From positions 12,256,501-12,320,500 of the forward strand of contig CP142454.1 of assembly GCA_038049695.1 (NCBI GenBank): a DNA stretch of 64,000 nt, written 5' to 3'. Under the pieces are notes generated by a model. The model was not told the origin of the DNA. It saw only the letters and a program-made list of their open reading frames with translations, and searched no databases. The translations under genes were made by a program, and so were the position numbers. Every line of letters begins with the position of its first letter. Position 1 is the stretch's first letter. Positions 1 through 11,726 of this stretch are shown one piece after another. The stretch is from Cinnamomum chago (Eukaryota; Streptophyta; Magnoliopsida; Laurales; Lauraceae).

Positions 1-1460
1 GAAAATATGGTGCATATCAGTTCTTTTGCCTAGCCAAAACAGGGTCCAATAAGGCATTTGTGATTAGCCTGAGTCAAGTCGGGCTCCAAATAAACGATGG
101 GTGGATCCCATTTCATCCTGAACCAGTGTGTATGTGTGAAGTCGGCTATTTCGAGCTTAGAATTACATGACATTGTTAGCGAGTCTAAAAAAGACCAAGA
201 ATAAATGAATGAGAATTGAGAACCCACTTCTCCTCCACATGGTGTACCAATGACTCCGGTCAGTTTCCTCCATAATTGTTTAAGTAGGTCTATAAACTCA
301 ACAGTGGCGCTACATGTAAAATCTAAGGGTTGAAGCCCATCAGAAACAAAATCGTGAGGCCCATGAGCCAAAGCAGACAATATCATGCATGAGCATTGGA
401 CTGACGTTATATAAATTATCTAAGATAATAATTTGCTTCCAAAAAACTAGGTGTTAAAATACAGAGTCCTAATCCTTAGATCCCCAGAATCATGGCAATT
501 TTAGTAATGCTTCTTCTTGGAGCAGATGTATTAAGTCTTGAGTCCTTCATAATGAATATTTCTAAACTTGTTGGACTCCTATACTAGTACGTGAGATTTC
601 CATTTCCTGCCGTTCAAGCAACAAGACTGTCAAGATCCCCTACATGAAGGGCGAGGAACATTTTGTTCTAGTAAGAGTTGGGCTCACCTTTACAATATCA
701 TTGAAATATGTTAATTTCCATACCATTTTATTCATGAGTTTTATATGCAATGAAACTCATAGTTGCAAAACTTTTATTGGAACGAGTAAAACTTAGTAAC
801 GTCTTTTAGAAGAATGAGACATTTATTTTCAGCGAATTGAATAATACATCAACAAAACTTTCCTTGATTAGGCAAGAGGATTTTGATAGTAATCTACTCT
901 TATTTTCAAATGATTCTACTCTTATTTTCCCTATTCTAGAAGTCTAGGACTGGTAAGGCGGTTTTGACATAGGTACCTTACCCCTCTTGTTTAACAATGT
1001 CCAAATAATTCCCAACAGCTACACAGAGAAAAATTTGTTCTGGGAAATGACTGAAGTGCCAATAATTCTAGCAAGATTTTGTCAAAACATGGGATCCAGA
1101 TGCCTCATATTTTGAGGACTTTTCACTCCACTTCTAGCTCAAATTTTCCAAAGAGGAATGTTGCAGCTTTGGATATTCATGCCCTTTAGCTTTTGCCTAC
1201 AATAATCAGTCCGGATCTCATGCTTCTAAGAGATACTGTTTCATCTATTTCACAATTGCAATTGCCAATTATGTGAAATCTTATTTTTGAGTGTATTCAC
1301 TCGCATAAGATTTTACACATTGGCGACTTTGGATTTGATGAAATAGTAACTTCCTATTTCTATGAAACAAGGGAACCGCACTCAACAATAAATTACACAA
1401 ACAAAACCAAAATGAATCACAATCATTCGTAACCCAATAAAGGATAAAGAAAAGGGAGTG
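1..1460. other. Intergenic 3' flank of first dirigent gene
   Basis: No gene is supported here. Short reading frames have no recognisable domain. About 40-210 resembles 10495-10670, which lies beyond the 3' side of the dirigent gene at 11727. The two minus-strand dirigent genes therefore share distal flanks as well as coding sequence, and belong to one segmental duplication. Confidence 0.6.
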
Positions 1461-1529
1461 GTTTACATAATAACACTCAAACCAAACAAGCAACGTTTTA
1501 CACGATAACACTCAAACCAAACAAGCAAC
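1461..1529. repeat. 35 bp tandem duplication, two copies
   Basis: Two adjacent copies of about 35 bp, with a core reading ATAACACTCAAACCAAACAA, lie about 130 bp past the stop of the minus-strand dirigent gene, in its probable 3' UTR or flank. The related flank at about 11575-11605 has only one such copy. The second copy therefore arose after the gene duplication. Confidence 0.75.
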
Positions 1530-1660
1530 ATCATTAATTTACTACTATAACTTAAAATGACCAGCAAAAGCAAAAACCACACCTCTTATTCTGACCCCAC
1601 CAACCCCAAAGACCCTAAACGCAAGAAACAATGAAAGAAAAAACAGTATCAGCATCAGCT

Positions 1661-2236
1661 TCAATAATGAATGACATGGACATTATATTCTACTATGGCA
1701 TCTCCAGTATTAAGATCAACCCAATTTGTACGAGCCTGGGCGTAGCCCCTTGCAAACCTGAACAGCCCACTCCCTCCAATCACAGGCATCTCTCTCACAT
1801 CCGAAAACACTGTGTTCCTACCCAACACAGTGAGGGTGCTCCCATTGTACTTGCCATCCATGAATGCAAAATTCATGACCATGATCAATCCAAGTATCTC
1901 TTGTGAGGCCGACCCGTAGAACCCTTGGGCCCGGCCCAGCAGCTTTGATGTCGGCTTGGGCCCTTCTGTTAGCATGTCATCGATCATCATCAACATGCCA
2001 AACCCCGTCGTTGAATTGTTTGTCATGGGTGCACTGGCAACTCGCACTGCAGTTGGGTTGCGGCCGCTGACGACATCGTGCCAGTAGAAGCGTAGGTGGC
2101 TCATCTTCTCCTTTCCAAGGAGTAGAGCCGATGAGTCATGTCGCTTTCCGGCGACGACGAAGGAGAAGAAGAGGAGGAGGAGGAAGAAGGAGAAGAGGAT
2201 GGATGAGGAGTGGGAGGTGGAGATCATATTGGCCAT
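1661..2236 (-). CDS. Dirigent protein, secreted (copy 1)
   Basis: Intronless gene for a 191-residue dirigent protein. Dirigent proteins are cell-wall proteins that hold oxidase-generated phenoxy radicals and direct stereoselective coupling (lignans and related products). I chose the start at the MANM methionine because it aligns with the paralogue at 11727 and directly precedes a hydrophobic signal peptide (about residues 10-29, ending VVAGK). An in-frame ATG 54 bases upstream would bury that signal. Family blocks visible in order are [72 protein letters not shown] and a C-terminal VEYNVHVIHY. Length is normal for the family. Differences from the paralogues include GMLMMIDDM for GAVVMIDDP, and T/N and H/R changes near the C-terminus. 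All motifs remain, so it is probably functional. Confidence 0.93.
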   Translation of the reverse strand: MANMISTSHSSSILFSFFLLLLFFSFVVAGKRHDSSALLLGKEKMSHLRFYWHDVVSGRNPTAVRVASAPMTNNSTTGFGMLMMIDDMLTEGPKPTSKLLGRAQGFYGSASQEILGLIMVMNFAFMDGKYNGSTLTVLGRNTVFSDVREMPVIGGSGLFRFARGYAQARTNWVDLNTGDAIVEYNVHVIHY

Positions 2237-2356
2237 ATGGTGGCTAAGGGAAGGGAATTTAGTTGTATGGACTACAAACTGATTGTGCAAGAAATGGAGG
2301 TGTGGTGTGGGGTGGGGAATGAAGGGGGGCGAGAGAGAGAAGGTGAATGTGCGTTC

Positions 2357-2372
2357 TTGTATTTATTTTGGA
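2357..2372 (-). promoter_or_regulatory. Probable TATA box of dirigent copy 1
   Basis: On the minus strand the sequence CCAAAATAAATACAAG lies about 125 bases before the chosen ATG. The same string, with the same flanks, lies upstream of the paralogue at 11727 (12379-12394). Conservation between copies and position support a core promoter role. No transcription start can be seen directly. Confidence 0.5.
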
Positions 2373-3071
2373 GACAAGAAGGTAGGTATGGGTTGAAAGG
2401 AACATCATCTTGACATAGCCCTAATGACTCAAAGCTGGCTTTGATTGTCTATTACAACTTTACTTTTCCTCTTCACCCCAAAAACATAAAATAAAAGAAC
2501 TTGTCTGAGATGTGATTCAAGATCTACTTGATGGCTATCTTCAATGTCAATCTTCCTTCATAGTGTACGTGTCCACAATTAAATAATAATACAATCATTG
2601 TACATCTGAGTGGATTTAGCGCGTGCCACTAGTGGGAATAGTTCCGTTGGGTGAAAGTCCTTATTAGAGACATTCACCTCATAGAAAATGAATAATAATA
2701 CCATTATAAATTTGAGTTTCCACTTTAGTAAGGTAAAAATTGCTCTACTTAGATGCTTTAGATTAAGTAAAAGAAAAAACGAATATTCTTTTACCTTTCC
2801 GTTTCTAAGGAAAAGCATTCAAACACCGTGCCCTTGGTGTTTAAACAAAAAGTCTACCGACCTGACTCTAACAAAAAGGGCCGTGTATGGTAGGTTGTTG
2901 GGCAGGAAATTAGTGCACTACTTCATATGCTCTGTCTCTTTCTTATGCAAGTTTCTGAAGAGACACCTTCGTCGCAGCTCACCCATTGAAAAATCTTCTC
3001 CTGCGGTACAGTGAATAGACATCAGTTGAGGATGAGTGCGCCACATGAAACGCATGTCTCCTAATTCGAAC

Positions 3072-3121
<50 letters not shown>

Positions 3122-5971
3122 TCTAATACCATTTATAGAATTTTACACAACATTGAGTTACCACTTATCCCAAAATCAATTAAGGATAGGAAACTGCACA
3201 ATAATAGTTTTATGGTGAGGGCGAGAGATCTACTACAATTATGATTGCTCAGAAGGGTGGACGTTGACCTCAACATAATGCAAAACTATTGGGCAGAAAA
3301 TCCATAAGAGACTTACCTATGTTTAAATTCTCAAGTCCATACTAAGGACTTCTGTTTTAATGCCTACAAGAAGGTATAGTTTCTTTTAGAAATTCAACAT
3401 GAGCAAGTGACAATTAGATGGTTGTAAAACTTGAGGCCTGTGACATCCGAGACGGGTGTGTTGCAATAGCAGAGCTCGGATTCTCATTCGGTAGTTGGTA
3501 TTTGGGACAAACGTATGATTTTCAAGTGGATTTTGGGGACAGACCCGAGTTTTGAAAGTCAAGGATTTTCATGTATGTTGTGAAAGCGGATCCAGGTCCA
3601 TGGGTCACCCCAAAATGATACATGTAGGTCCGCCCATGTGTGTGGGTGTGTGCATTGGATCATCATGAGAGGTCCCACATGGCCTGATAGAAAAAATGGG
3701 CATCCAGATGGTTGCTTGCTCCCATATTTTAGCCTTGTCTCAAGCTGTGAAGTACTAATTCACAGTGCATTTATGATTCCAGTTTGACTATTTAATTTTG
3801 TACCTCATAAACATTTCATCTATTTGATTCATAAGATGCAACAATATAAATAGTACAACTTTGGCTTTTTTATTTTTATTTAAGAAGAAACTTTGGCTTA
3901 TAATGGTGATGTCAAGCTAAACCTTATTAAAGTCCTTTACTTCTTCTTTTTTTTCAAACCCAGAGAAGATACTAAACCCACTTAATACAATCCAAAAGCT
4001 TAGGTAACTATTAAAGTCCTTTTCATAATAATATCAGGATATTTTTAAAACTGCCCACAAAGTTGAAAATATCCCAATAAAATCACAACACTATCAAAAT
4101 ATAAAATAGAAAAAGGCTAAAAAAAAAAAAAAAAACCTGCTTTTCATAATGATCCAGAATTGTGGGGCCCCATGTCTGGTGTTGAGTTTCCAAGAGCAAC
4201 AGTGCCCAACTGAACCACCATGTGTTAAAACTTAAACCCAAGTAGACCAGACCATCTAATCTAATGGCTCAACCACTGGTTCGATTTGAGTGTGGGCCAC
4301 ACAAGTAATCAAAATCATGATGCTAGGAAGATGGGTATGTTCAGGGGGTCAGTTTCTGCTCCGGGAACAATGGATTGGAAAGGGTGATGTAAAGTGGGTG
4401 GCTGAGTAGAAAACTGGCATAATGAACAATTTCTCATGCTTTGTCTCTTCCTTTTACTTTGTGGCAACTCAACCATCATATACATGCTTTATTTGCATGT
4501 CACTACAAAAATTGAAACCAATCTATTTAGAATAGTACACAAAGCATTTATGGTCTCAATTCTATCCTTAAATTTTGTACTGATAAGCATATTATTCATA
4601 ATTGTTCATTTGATTTAAAGATGCAACGATATCATTAGTGCAACTTTGTCCTATAATGGGGACGCAAGTCCGAATGAGTTTGGAAAGGGTCTATGATGGC
4701 CTAAACCCAATTGAAGCATTTTATCATGATTGTGATAGTTATTACTGTTGGAATCTTAATTAGTATCATTATCATGATAATACCAAGTAGAGAGAGATTT
4801 TCATCAGGAAAGCATTGAAGAAAATGTTTCTGAAAAACAAAAAGGGGTTTCTCTAAATAGAACAAAAGACAAGAATCGTAATGACTAATATGAAGATCAT
4901 TTACTTTAAATCCTCCTACTTTTGCGTCAATAATTCCGATCATAGCAATATTTTAATTTTATTGTGATGGTACTAAAAAGGGATTTTACGCAATAATTAT
5001 GCTTAAATTTGGATTAAACAACTGAGTAAAGTAAAACAGAAAAATAATGGCAAAGGGTGTCGAAGGTGTCATACATTTTTTTTTGTTTGTTTTTTAACGT
5101 AAAAGTCTATGCCGGTGATATTGCCACTATTCTCAGCCAAACACCGAGTTAGACGTGAAAACCAAATAGATTTTGATTTTAATATCCTCAAATTGATACA
5201 TCCATTTGAGCTTATGTATAGGGTTGCATCATTAAGTTGTCTCTACCTTATATCATTAAGTTAAGGCTTGTTTGGCAACTCTACTCTTAGAATCAAGTAA
5301 GATAAAGCCCTAATTTCTATAAATAAAAAAAATAGAGAGGATTACTAGGCAACATCTCCTATGTAGTCCCCAAATCATCACCCATTTTTCCCCAAATTGT
5401 TGAAACTTGCATCTCCAATGCCCTTATCCCAACCCCTCCCTCCCTCCCTCCCTCCCTCGCATAACCCAGGTGGGAACCTCTCTTAGAAATCCCATCTTGA
5501 AGAACCCACTTTAGAAATCTTTTCTCAACACAGAATCCAGATTCACCCACCATGATCAATTGATCCTCCTGGTCCCACTACGGGAAGGACTAGCCTTGAT
5601 TGAAACAAATGCGAAAACCTTTTATATCTTTTTTGAAACACTCAAATCCTCATCTACTTTCTAAAAAAGTGAGCGAAAAGTTTTATTCTTTCTTTGAAAT
5701 CCTCCTCTTTTAAAAACAATATAATAATCCAAAGAACCCCGTTCTAAATGGCGGCCCACACATCTTGTGCCATTATGGAGCAAAGTTGCAGAGAGCAGTA
5801 ATGCAGTCAAGAATCTGCTAACCATTCATATTCTATCTGACCTTTTTTACCACCTTCTCATAAATATATACAATAGAACGACACCAACTCTCTTTCCACA
5901 ATCTCCTCTCCCTTTCATATATCACGCACTATATTAATTAGTTTATACAACTTCAGTCCCTTCATCAAACC
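2373..5971. other. Spacer between divergent dirigent genes, unit 1
   Basis: Separates the minus-strand gene (1661) from the plus-strand dirigent remnant (5972). No gene is supported. Segments at 2867-2960 and 4302-4470 resemble each other and also 13930-14107 and 16260-16470, so each spacer contains an internal old duplication. About 3430-4970 is collinear with about 14450-17580 once later insertions there are removed. A (CCCT)n run lies at 5430-5458. The last 240 bases resemble the proximal 5' flank of the plus-strand genes at 20535 and 34162. Confidence 0.65.
3075..3118. repeat. (TA)22 microsatellite
   Basis: Uninterrupted TA dinucleotides over 44 bases. Immediately downstream, GCTCTAATACCAT resembles a complement of the tRNA-Met primer site seen in retroelements, but no other part of such an element is clear. 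Confidence 0.9.
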
Positions 5972-6011
5972 ATGGTTGCTTATTCACCATTCAACATCAC
6001 CTTCTCCACCT

Positions 6012-6216
6012 CACTACACCAAAAATCGAAAATTGGAACGGAAAAGCGTTCCTAATCCTCCCGTTCCTAATTCGTTAAACCGTTCCAATTTCCGTTCCAA
6101 TTTGGTACCAACCGTTCCTAATCCAAATTGGAACGGAAATTGGAACGGTTTAACGGATTAGGAACGGGAGGATTAGGAACGCTTTTCCGTTCCAATTTCC
6201 GATTTTTGGTGTAGTG
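6012..6216. mobile_element. Foldback CACTA-type MITE, 205 bp
   Basis: Starts CACTACACCAAAAATCG and ends with the exact reverse complement. The two arms of about 95 bases are near-perfect inverted repeats built from GGAACGG-type words around a loop of about 15 bases. It is flanked by a 3 bp target duplication, CCT at 6009-6011 and 6217-6219. Removing the element and one CCT restores exactly the sequence of the intact paralogues at this point (CTCCACCTCCTTCCTC). The CACTA terminus and 3 bp duplication are the hallmarks of the CACTA/EnSpm superfamily. It has no coding capacity. Confidence 0.92.
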
Positions 6217-6420
6217 CCTCCTTCCTCTTCGCCTTCGCCATCACCGGAAAACAGCACCACTGGATCTCCTCCGACCCGAAATCGGGTTTGGAAAGGAGAA
6301 GATGATGAGCCACCTGCACTTCTCCTTCCACGACATAGTTAGCAGCCGCAACCTAACAGCTTTACAAGTTGCCGCTGAGCAAACAACTAGCAAATGGCAG
6401 TCGATGTTCGGTGCAGTGCT

Positions 6421-7284
6421 CTCGCGACAATTTGAGGCATAAAGCGACAATCCTAAATGAAGCCTCAAATTATTTATTCTTTCTCTCTCTTTTGTTTTGA
6501 GCATCTGGATTTATATTTTCTAATAGGTATATTTATCATTTATAAATTATAACTAATAATATTTATAAATAAAACGAACACTAACTATAATAAACATACA
6601 ATACGAGTATGAAATTAAAAAAAAAATCTTAAAATTATAAAACAATAAAACCTGATGTAGTGATTTATTATTATTGGCCATAAAGATTGTAGATGTAGAT
6701 GAATTTCGAATTTGATTCAGCTTTTTCATTGTGAAAAAAAAAAGAGATTATATTTGAGTTAGTGGGTTATAATTAACATATATTATTAAAAAATGCTCAC
6801 ATATATTATTAAAAAGAAGACAAAACTAGATCAATAAATCTTTTAAGAAGATTGCTTTAGAAAGAAAAATAAAAGTAATTATAGAAAAATGAAATCTATG
6901 AGAGAGACAGAGGGTGAGAAAGTAAAGAGTACATAAGATAGAAAAGCATTGGGGGAGAAATATTCATTGGAAAAACCTCACTGGTGAGGTAGTAAGGAGG
7001 TTGGATTGAAATTTGTTAGGATTTAAAAAAATATTATGCAGAGAAAAAGAAGGACGGCACTTGCTTTAATGCTTTGTTTAAATGTAAAAAGATAGCTTTA
7101 ATGAGATATGATGCTAATTACTATTATGAGGCCTTGGGAGAAAATAAACTATGACAATTACTTGCGTGCTTTTTTTTAGTTTAAAAAGATGATTTTTATG
7201 GGCCTTTATTTATTTTGGAGGGAGGGTGAAGCAAGGGCTTTTCTTGTTTCTTGCGTAGCGGTCGTATTGTCCTTGCGAACGGAA
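6421..7284. other. Unidentified AT-rich insertion in dirigent pseudogene
   Basis: About 860 bases separate the two halves of the dirigent pseudogene and match nothing in the intact genes. The left edge carries an inverted pair (AATTTGAGGC at 6429-6438, and GCCTCAAATTA about 30 bases further on). Clear terminal inverted repeats or a target duplication were not seen. Near the right edge (about 7270-7320) a GAAGGGC..GGAGCCGA motif is repeated, so the boundary is rearranged. It may be a decayed element or filler DNA at a deletion. Confidence 0.5.
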
Positions 7285-7619
7285 GGGCAGGAGCCGAGCC
7301 ACCCCTGCAAATGGAAGGGCTGGAGCCGACATTGAAGTTGGTGGGCAGAACCCAGGGACTCTATGCATCGGCCTCTCAGGGGACACTGGGATTGCTCATG
7401 GCAATGTACTTAGCATTCATGGATGTCAAGTACAATGGGAGCACTCTCAGTGTGTGGGGTAGGAACGCTGTGTTTTTTGGGTGTGAGGGAGATGCCTGTG
7501 GTTGGAGGGAGTGGGGTGTTCAGGTTTGAAGGGGCCACGCCTTGGCTCATACACATTGGCTTGTTCCTGAGACAGCCGACGCTATGGTAGAATACAATAT
7601 ATATGTCATGCATTATTGA

Positions 7620-8928
7620 GATGATGATATGGTCCTCATCTTGTTCTTTATTATTTGTTTGCTATGGTCTGGTGGTACCTTTTTGTTCGGGAATATTTGG
7701 GATTGGTGGTGCTAGGAAGAACTGTGTTCTTTTTTAGTCATTTTAACATTAATAACTACAAAGTTAGCGTGATGGTGGGTTTGGTGTTGATTTGAGTAAA
7801 GTAGCATTTTCTCTACTCTCTCTCTCCATCTAAACAGGCCCTTTTGTTTTGGGATGTGGATCATTGTTTTACAATGGTGCAGAAGAGTTCAGCATTGGCA
7901 AATCATATTCATTATTTTCATTATCATTAACTCTAATCCTCATTAATTATTAAATCGGTTTGTCAATTCTTCTGTTTTATATGAGACTTACTAGGTTTCT
8001 GTTTTATTGTAAAACTGATTTGCTAGCTTGAAGCAACCTCTTTTCTCTGACCTGAAGCTGGCACATGCCAAGAATAGACACATGGTGGAAGAAAATGGAA
8101 GTGAGCTGAGCCCTTAATAAAACAATCTTGGAAGGACCTTGGATTGATTTGTGGCCACCCCTATGATTTCCAATGAGGGGACATCCGTTGTTCGATCCAT
8201 ATTCTTGTGCCTTGGCATGTTTAGGCAATGACCCAATCTATCTTCAACATCGGGAGTGATGTATTTACCATTGAGATTCATTCTATGGTGTATATTACTC
8301 CAATTAAAATAGGAGTCGGGCTAAATTCAATGAAATGTGTAGTGCATGATAGTAGCCTAAACGAGAGTCACATGTTCCCCCATATGATCATGTTTGGATG
8401 ATAATGGCATGATTTATTTCTTTGCTAATCAATTGGACAAACTACAATCTATTTCATTACCCGTGTCATGCAATGAAGATAGACCCCTACTACGTGATCA
8501 AAGACACTTGTTGTCCTTTCACTTTCCAGGGTACAAAACTTATGTGATCTGAATTCATGATTTCAAATATTGGCCTATACACATCATATTGGTTGATATC
8601 GATATCAATATGTATCAGCTTTTAAGAAAGTGATATAGCGAAGGGTGTCATATCCTAATCCTATTTATATTCGCCCTTGTATCGCTGATGTAACCATACA
8701 ACCATACAAGCCTCTGCATATCCCATATATAATTTTTTTCCCTTTTTTTGTAATTGATAACACGGCTTAAATCTAAAACTTCAAGGTTGCAATAGCAAGC
8801 ACTTTTCATTATGTCACAGCCTCTTATCTATCCTAGATGCAACCAATTGAGATCATACATACTTACATAGGTTAATGTGGGCTTTATATAATTTTCTCCA
8901 CTAAATATATATATATATATATATATAT
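7620..8928. other. 3' flank of dirigent pseudogene and spacer
   Basis: About 7640-7990 is a diverged version of the 3' flank of the genes at 20535 and 34162 (shared GATGGTGGGTTTGGTGTT and CCATCTAAACAGGCCC words). This confirms the segmental nature of the duplication. About 8000-8928 shows no gene and no clear repeat. Confidence 0.6.
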
Positions 8929-9103
8929 GGGAGGTGCTCCTATGAGAGACACTCTCACCAAGTTGGTGAGAGATGGGTGGGGGTTTTCACATTTAAGTTG
9001 GGGGTCCTTGCATTTAAGTTGGTGAGAGTGGATATGGAAGTGAGGGCCCCCACCCATCTCTCATAAACTTGGTGAGAGTGTCTCTCATAGGAGCACCTCC
9101 CTA
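8929..9103. mobile_element. Hairpin MITE, 175 bp, in TA tract
   Basis: Starts GGGAGGTGCTCCTATGAGAG and ends with the reverse complement. The inverted arms are about 50-70 bases and include ACACTCTCACCAAGTT. It is flanked on both sides by (TA)n, so it inserted into a TA microsatellite or duplicated TA. A diverged relative lies at 14983-15112. No coding capacity; superfamily not assigned. Confidence 0.8.
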
Positions 9104-9172
9104 TATATATATATATTAAAAAAGCCAAATGTGAAGGTGCCTCTGATAAAAATGGGTCTTGTATACCCAAAT

Positions 9173-9730
9173 TATTAAATTTCCTTAGCTAACCATTTAT
9201 ACTAGAATCTCGAGGTCACCATCTATAATGACCTGGGCTCACTTTACATATGATATTGTTCGCATCGGCTTATAAGATTTCAACCCAATCTTGCACATGA
9301 TTTTAAAAGGCCACATTTGGGGTTAAGGCCTGACCACACTTTTATACCTATAATCAAGACTTGCAATATGTTTCCGATGTGGGACTTGTGCACCACTGCA
9401 TTAGACACAACGCCCTTCTATAAGGGGCGTCTGGCGTGACATACCCCCATTGAAAACCATAGTCGCCCTTGGCTCTCATGCTATCTATAACGACCCCGGC
9501 CCATTGTCCATATGATTTTATCCAATTTAGCTCATAGGATTTCAACTCAATCTTGTCGCACAGTTTTAAAAGGTCTCATATTTGGTTAAGGCTAGGCCAC
9601 GCTTATATACTTAGGATTAGGATTTGCAGGTTCTGCACCTTCCCTCTCTAGGCAGATGCTTACAAGTCGTCATCGGCTTAGCTCTGATACCATATTAAGT
9701 TTCCTTAACTAACTATTTCTACCAAAACAT
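9173..9730 (-). mobile_element. Truncated TRIM-like LTR retroelement
   Basis: Read on the minus strand, TGGTATCAGAGC at 9681-9692 is a canonical tRNA-Met primer-binding site. It directly follows TTAAGGAAACTTAATA, which recurs at the far end (about 9173-9190) as TAAGGAAATTTAATA, consistent with two LTR ends. Internal segments at about 9225-9360 and 9485-9620 resemble each other. There is no coding region. The upstream LTR seems cut off by the dispersed repeat starting at 9772. A short non-coding element of this kind fits the TRIM class. Confidence 0.5.
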
Positions 9731-9771
9731 AAAGATATTAGTAGAGACGGCATAAATACTCTTCAATACTT

Positions 9772-10131
9772 CCTATATATAGTATTGATCTAGTGCGCGA
9801 CTTATGCACTGGATCAGTGTACGCGCCTCAACATGGGGCCCCACCTCGGACTGTGAACCGGGGGGGTTTGAAAGATCTCCTTTGGCCTTTCATCTCTACA
9901 AAAATTCAACCCCATCCCTGATCATCATCACCACCATTTGGGTCCCACAAGTTTAACGGTGTACAGTCCATTCGGATGTGTGTGCAGTCGATCCAACGGT
10001 GTATTGTACATCGAATGGATGCAAAAGTGGGCCCCATGTGAAATTCAAGGGCGGTTGTATGTGGGGGGGTCCATTTAGATGGACCATCATGTGTGCCCCA
10101 CTCATGCGCACCGAGCACACCGAATAACTTC

Positions 10132-10138
<7 letters not shown>
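9772..10138. repeat. Dispersed 370 bp repeat, copy 1
   Basis: Closely resembles 14595-14970 over its whole length, including GGGCCCCA-rich words, TTGAAAGATCTCC, CCACAAGTTTAA and CCCCATGTGAAATTCAAG. Both copies end in an ATAACT-TATATATA tract. I saw no terminal inverted repeats or open reading frame. A hairpin-like stretch lies at its left edge (about 9786-9815). The class is unknown; it could be a SINE-like or MITE-like family. Confidence 0.75.
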
Positions 10139-10167
<29 letters not shown>

Positions 10168-11726
10168 CAGCTCTCCTAAACTCAAGCTTAGAATAAGATA
10201 AGTTCAAGTGTCATGGGGCCATATATATATATATATAAAGTGTGTGAGGCGAATTCATTAGTGTATATTTATTTGGCTTTAATTGGAGTTCCATTAAAGA
10301 CTCTTCATTCTGAGTCCAGTTTAGGAATCTAATTTAAGTTTTGGTACGAGTACAGGTCCTGTGACTTGAACTTATACTGCATTTTAGCTCAGATACGGGC
10401 CCTTAATAATTTGGTTTCAAGTACAGGTACACGAAGGATTATGCCTACCTATAGCCAATTGGCCCAATTCAGCTCTCTAGCTAGTTCACTAATATGGTAG
10501 GGTCCCATGGCGGCGTATTGTTACTTAGCCCGAGTCCAGTTGGGCCCCAACCCGACTGTGGAAGGGTTCTGTTTTCATCCCTAATTAGTGTGAGCTCTTC
10601 TTCGAGCTTAGAAGTACATCACATTATTTGTTACTTTATAAAGTTCATAATAAATGAAATTTTGGAAAACCCTACTGTTATAGAAAATTCCTGTCTTTTA
10701 ATGTTGGCCCTCAAATAATTTTGGAAAACCACTCTTGATGTTACAAAGATTTTTAGTTTATTTCGTATATTGACCCCCAATAATTTTTGTTTATATACTG
10801 TCCCCCTTGTTCAAAAGGCGAACTTCCTGATTCTGATTTTGATTCCTCCCCTACCAATATTAATATGAAATTCTTAGCTATGCAAATCTTGGTGAGGAAT
10901 CATCGATCAAGTCTATTGCTAGACTTCTCACCTATGACAATACGTGCCCTACGAAAATTATTGAAACAAGCATATAAATTCATCCATGGGGCCGCATGTA
11001 TGATAAAAAAAATAAAACATCCAAAATGATAGCTCTGCTTCCAAACAATCGTATTGGTAAATTTTCCATGATTATGGAAATAAGATGATTTAGACTAGTA
11101 AAACAAATGATTCCACTCCTCTATTTTATGTGTACCGTGTTAGACTCACTTTCTAAATGCCAAGCGGCCAACCCATTGATGTTTTAGTTTCAAGAGTGCT
11201 TTCTCTCTTCATGGGACAGCCAAGGATCCATTCTTGATATCCAGAGACAAAAACTTTTGCCCTTGCCAATAAGATAATAAGCTAAAATATTTCTTTAAGT
11301 TGTAGCTCAATTGATTGGAGATGAGTGTCCTATAAGATCGAGTACATGCGTTTGAGTAGCTAAAAGAAAAGCAAAAAAAGAAAATAGAGAAGCTAAAAAT
11401 ATAACATATTTCCTGCTGGCCAAAAGCTACCACCAAGCACAAAATTCACCCAAAGGAATGTTGCAGCTCTGCAGAGTCATGCCTAGCTCATGGCTTAAAG
11501 CCAACAATAACTACACAAACAAAACTAGAGGGATTCACAATCATTTAATTTAGATCCATGGTTTACTCAAAGACACCCAAATCAAACAAACAAGTAACAT
11601 CATCAATCACTCTAAATTAGAATGACCAGAAAACAAACAAATATCACACTTCTTTCCAAACCCTACCAAGCCCAAAGACCCTAGCTAAAAGCAAGAAACA
11701 AATGATAGAGAATTCATCTCAAATTC
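10139..11726. other. TA tract and 3' flank of second minus-strand dirigent gene
   Basis: A (TA)n run at 10138-10165 and a shorter one near 10221 are followed by flank collinear with 40-1660 upstream (10495-10670 versus 40-210, and 11440-11726 versus 1140-1660). Short reading frames lack recognisable domains. No gene is supported. Confidence 0.6.

Larger units (their letters stand above)
5972..7619 (+). pseudogene. Dirigent pseudogene split by two insertions
   Basis: Remnant of a dirigent gene orthologous in position to the plus-strand gene at 20535. The 5' part starts at ATG 5972 (MVAYSPF...) and is interrupted after about 13 codons by a 205 bp CACTA-type MITE. It resumes at 6220 with the signal-peptide end and the HLHFSFHDI block, and breaks off about 6420. 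The 3' part resumes about 7285 with ...[24 protein letters not shown] and VWGRNAV, and ends at the usual C-terminus (VEYNIYVMHY stop, 7617-7619). Relative to intact copies, the 3' part has a one-base insertion near 7470 and a one-base loss near 7527, which nearly compensate. The 860 bp between the halves is unrelated AT-rich DNA. The first insertion alone would destroy the protein, so this copy is dead. Confidence 0.9.

Noticed and set aside
2236-2290. Upstream in-frame ATG of the first dirigent gene (18 extra residues)
   Set aside because: The extension precedes the signal peptide and is absent from the paralogue, which starts at the equivalent of MANM.
5430-5458. Possible regulatory C-rich motif
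   Set aside because: A plain (CCCT)n microsatellite.
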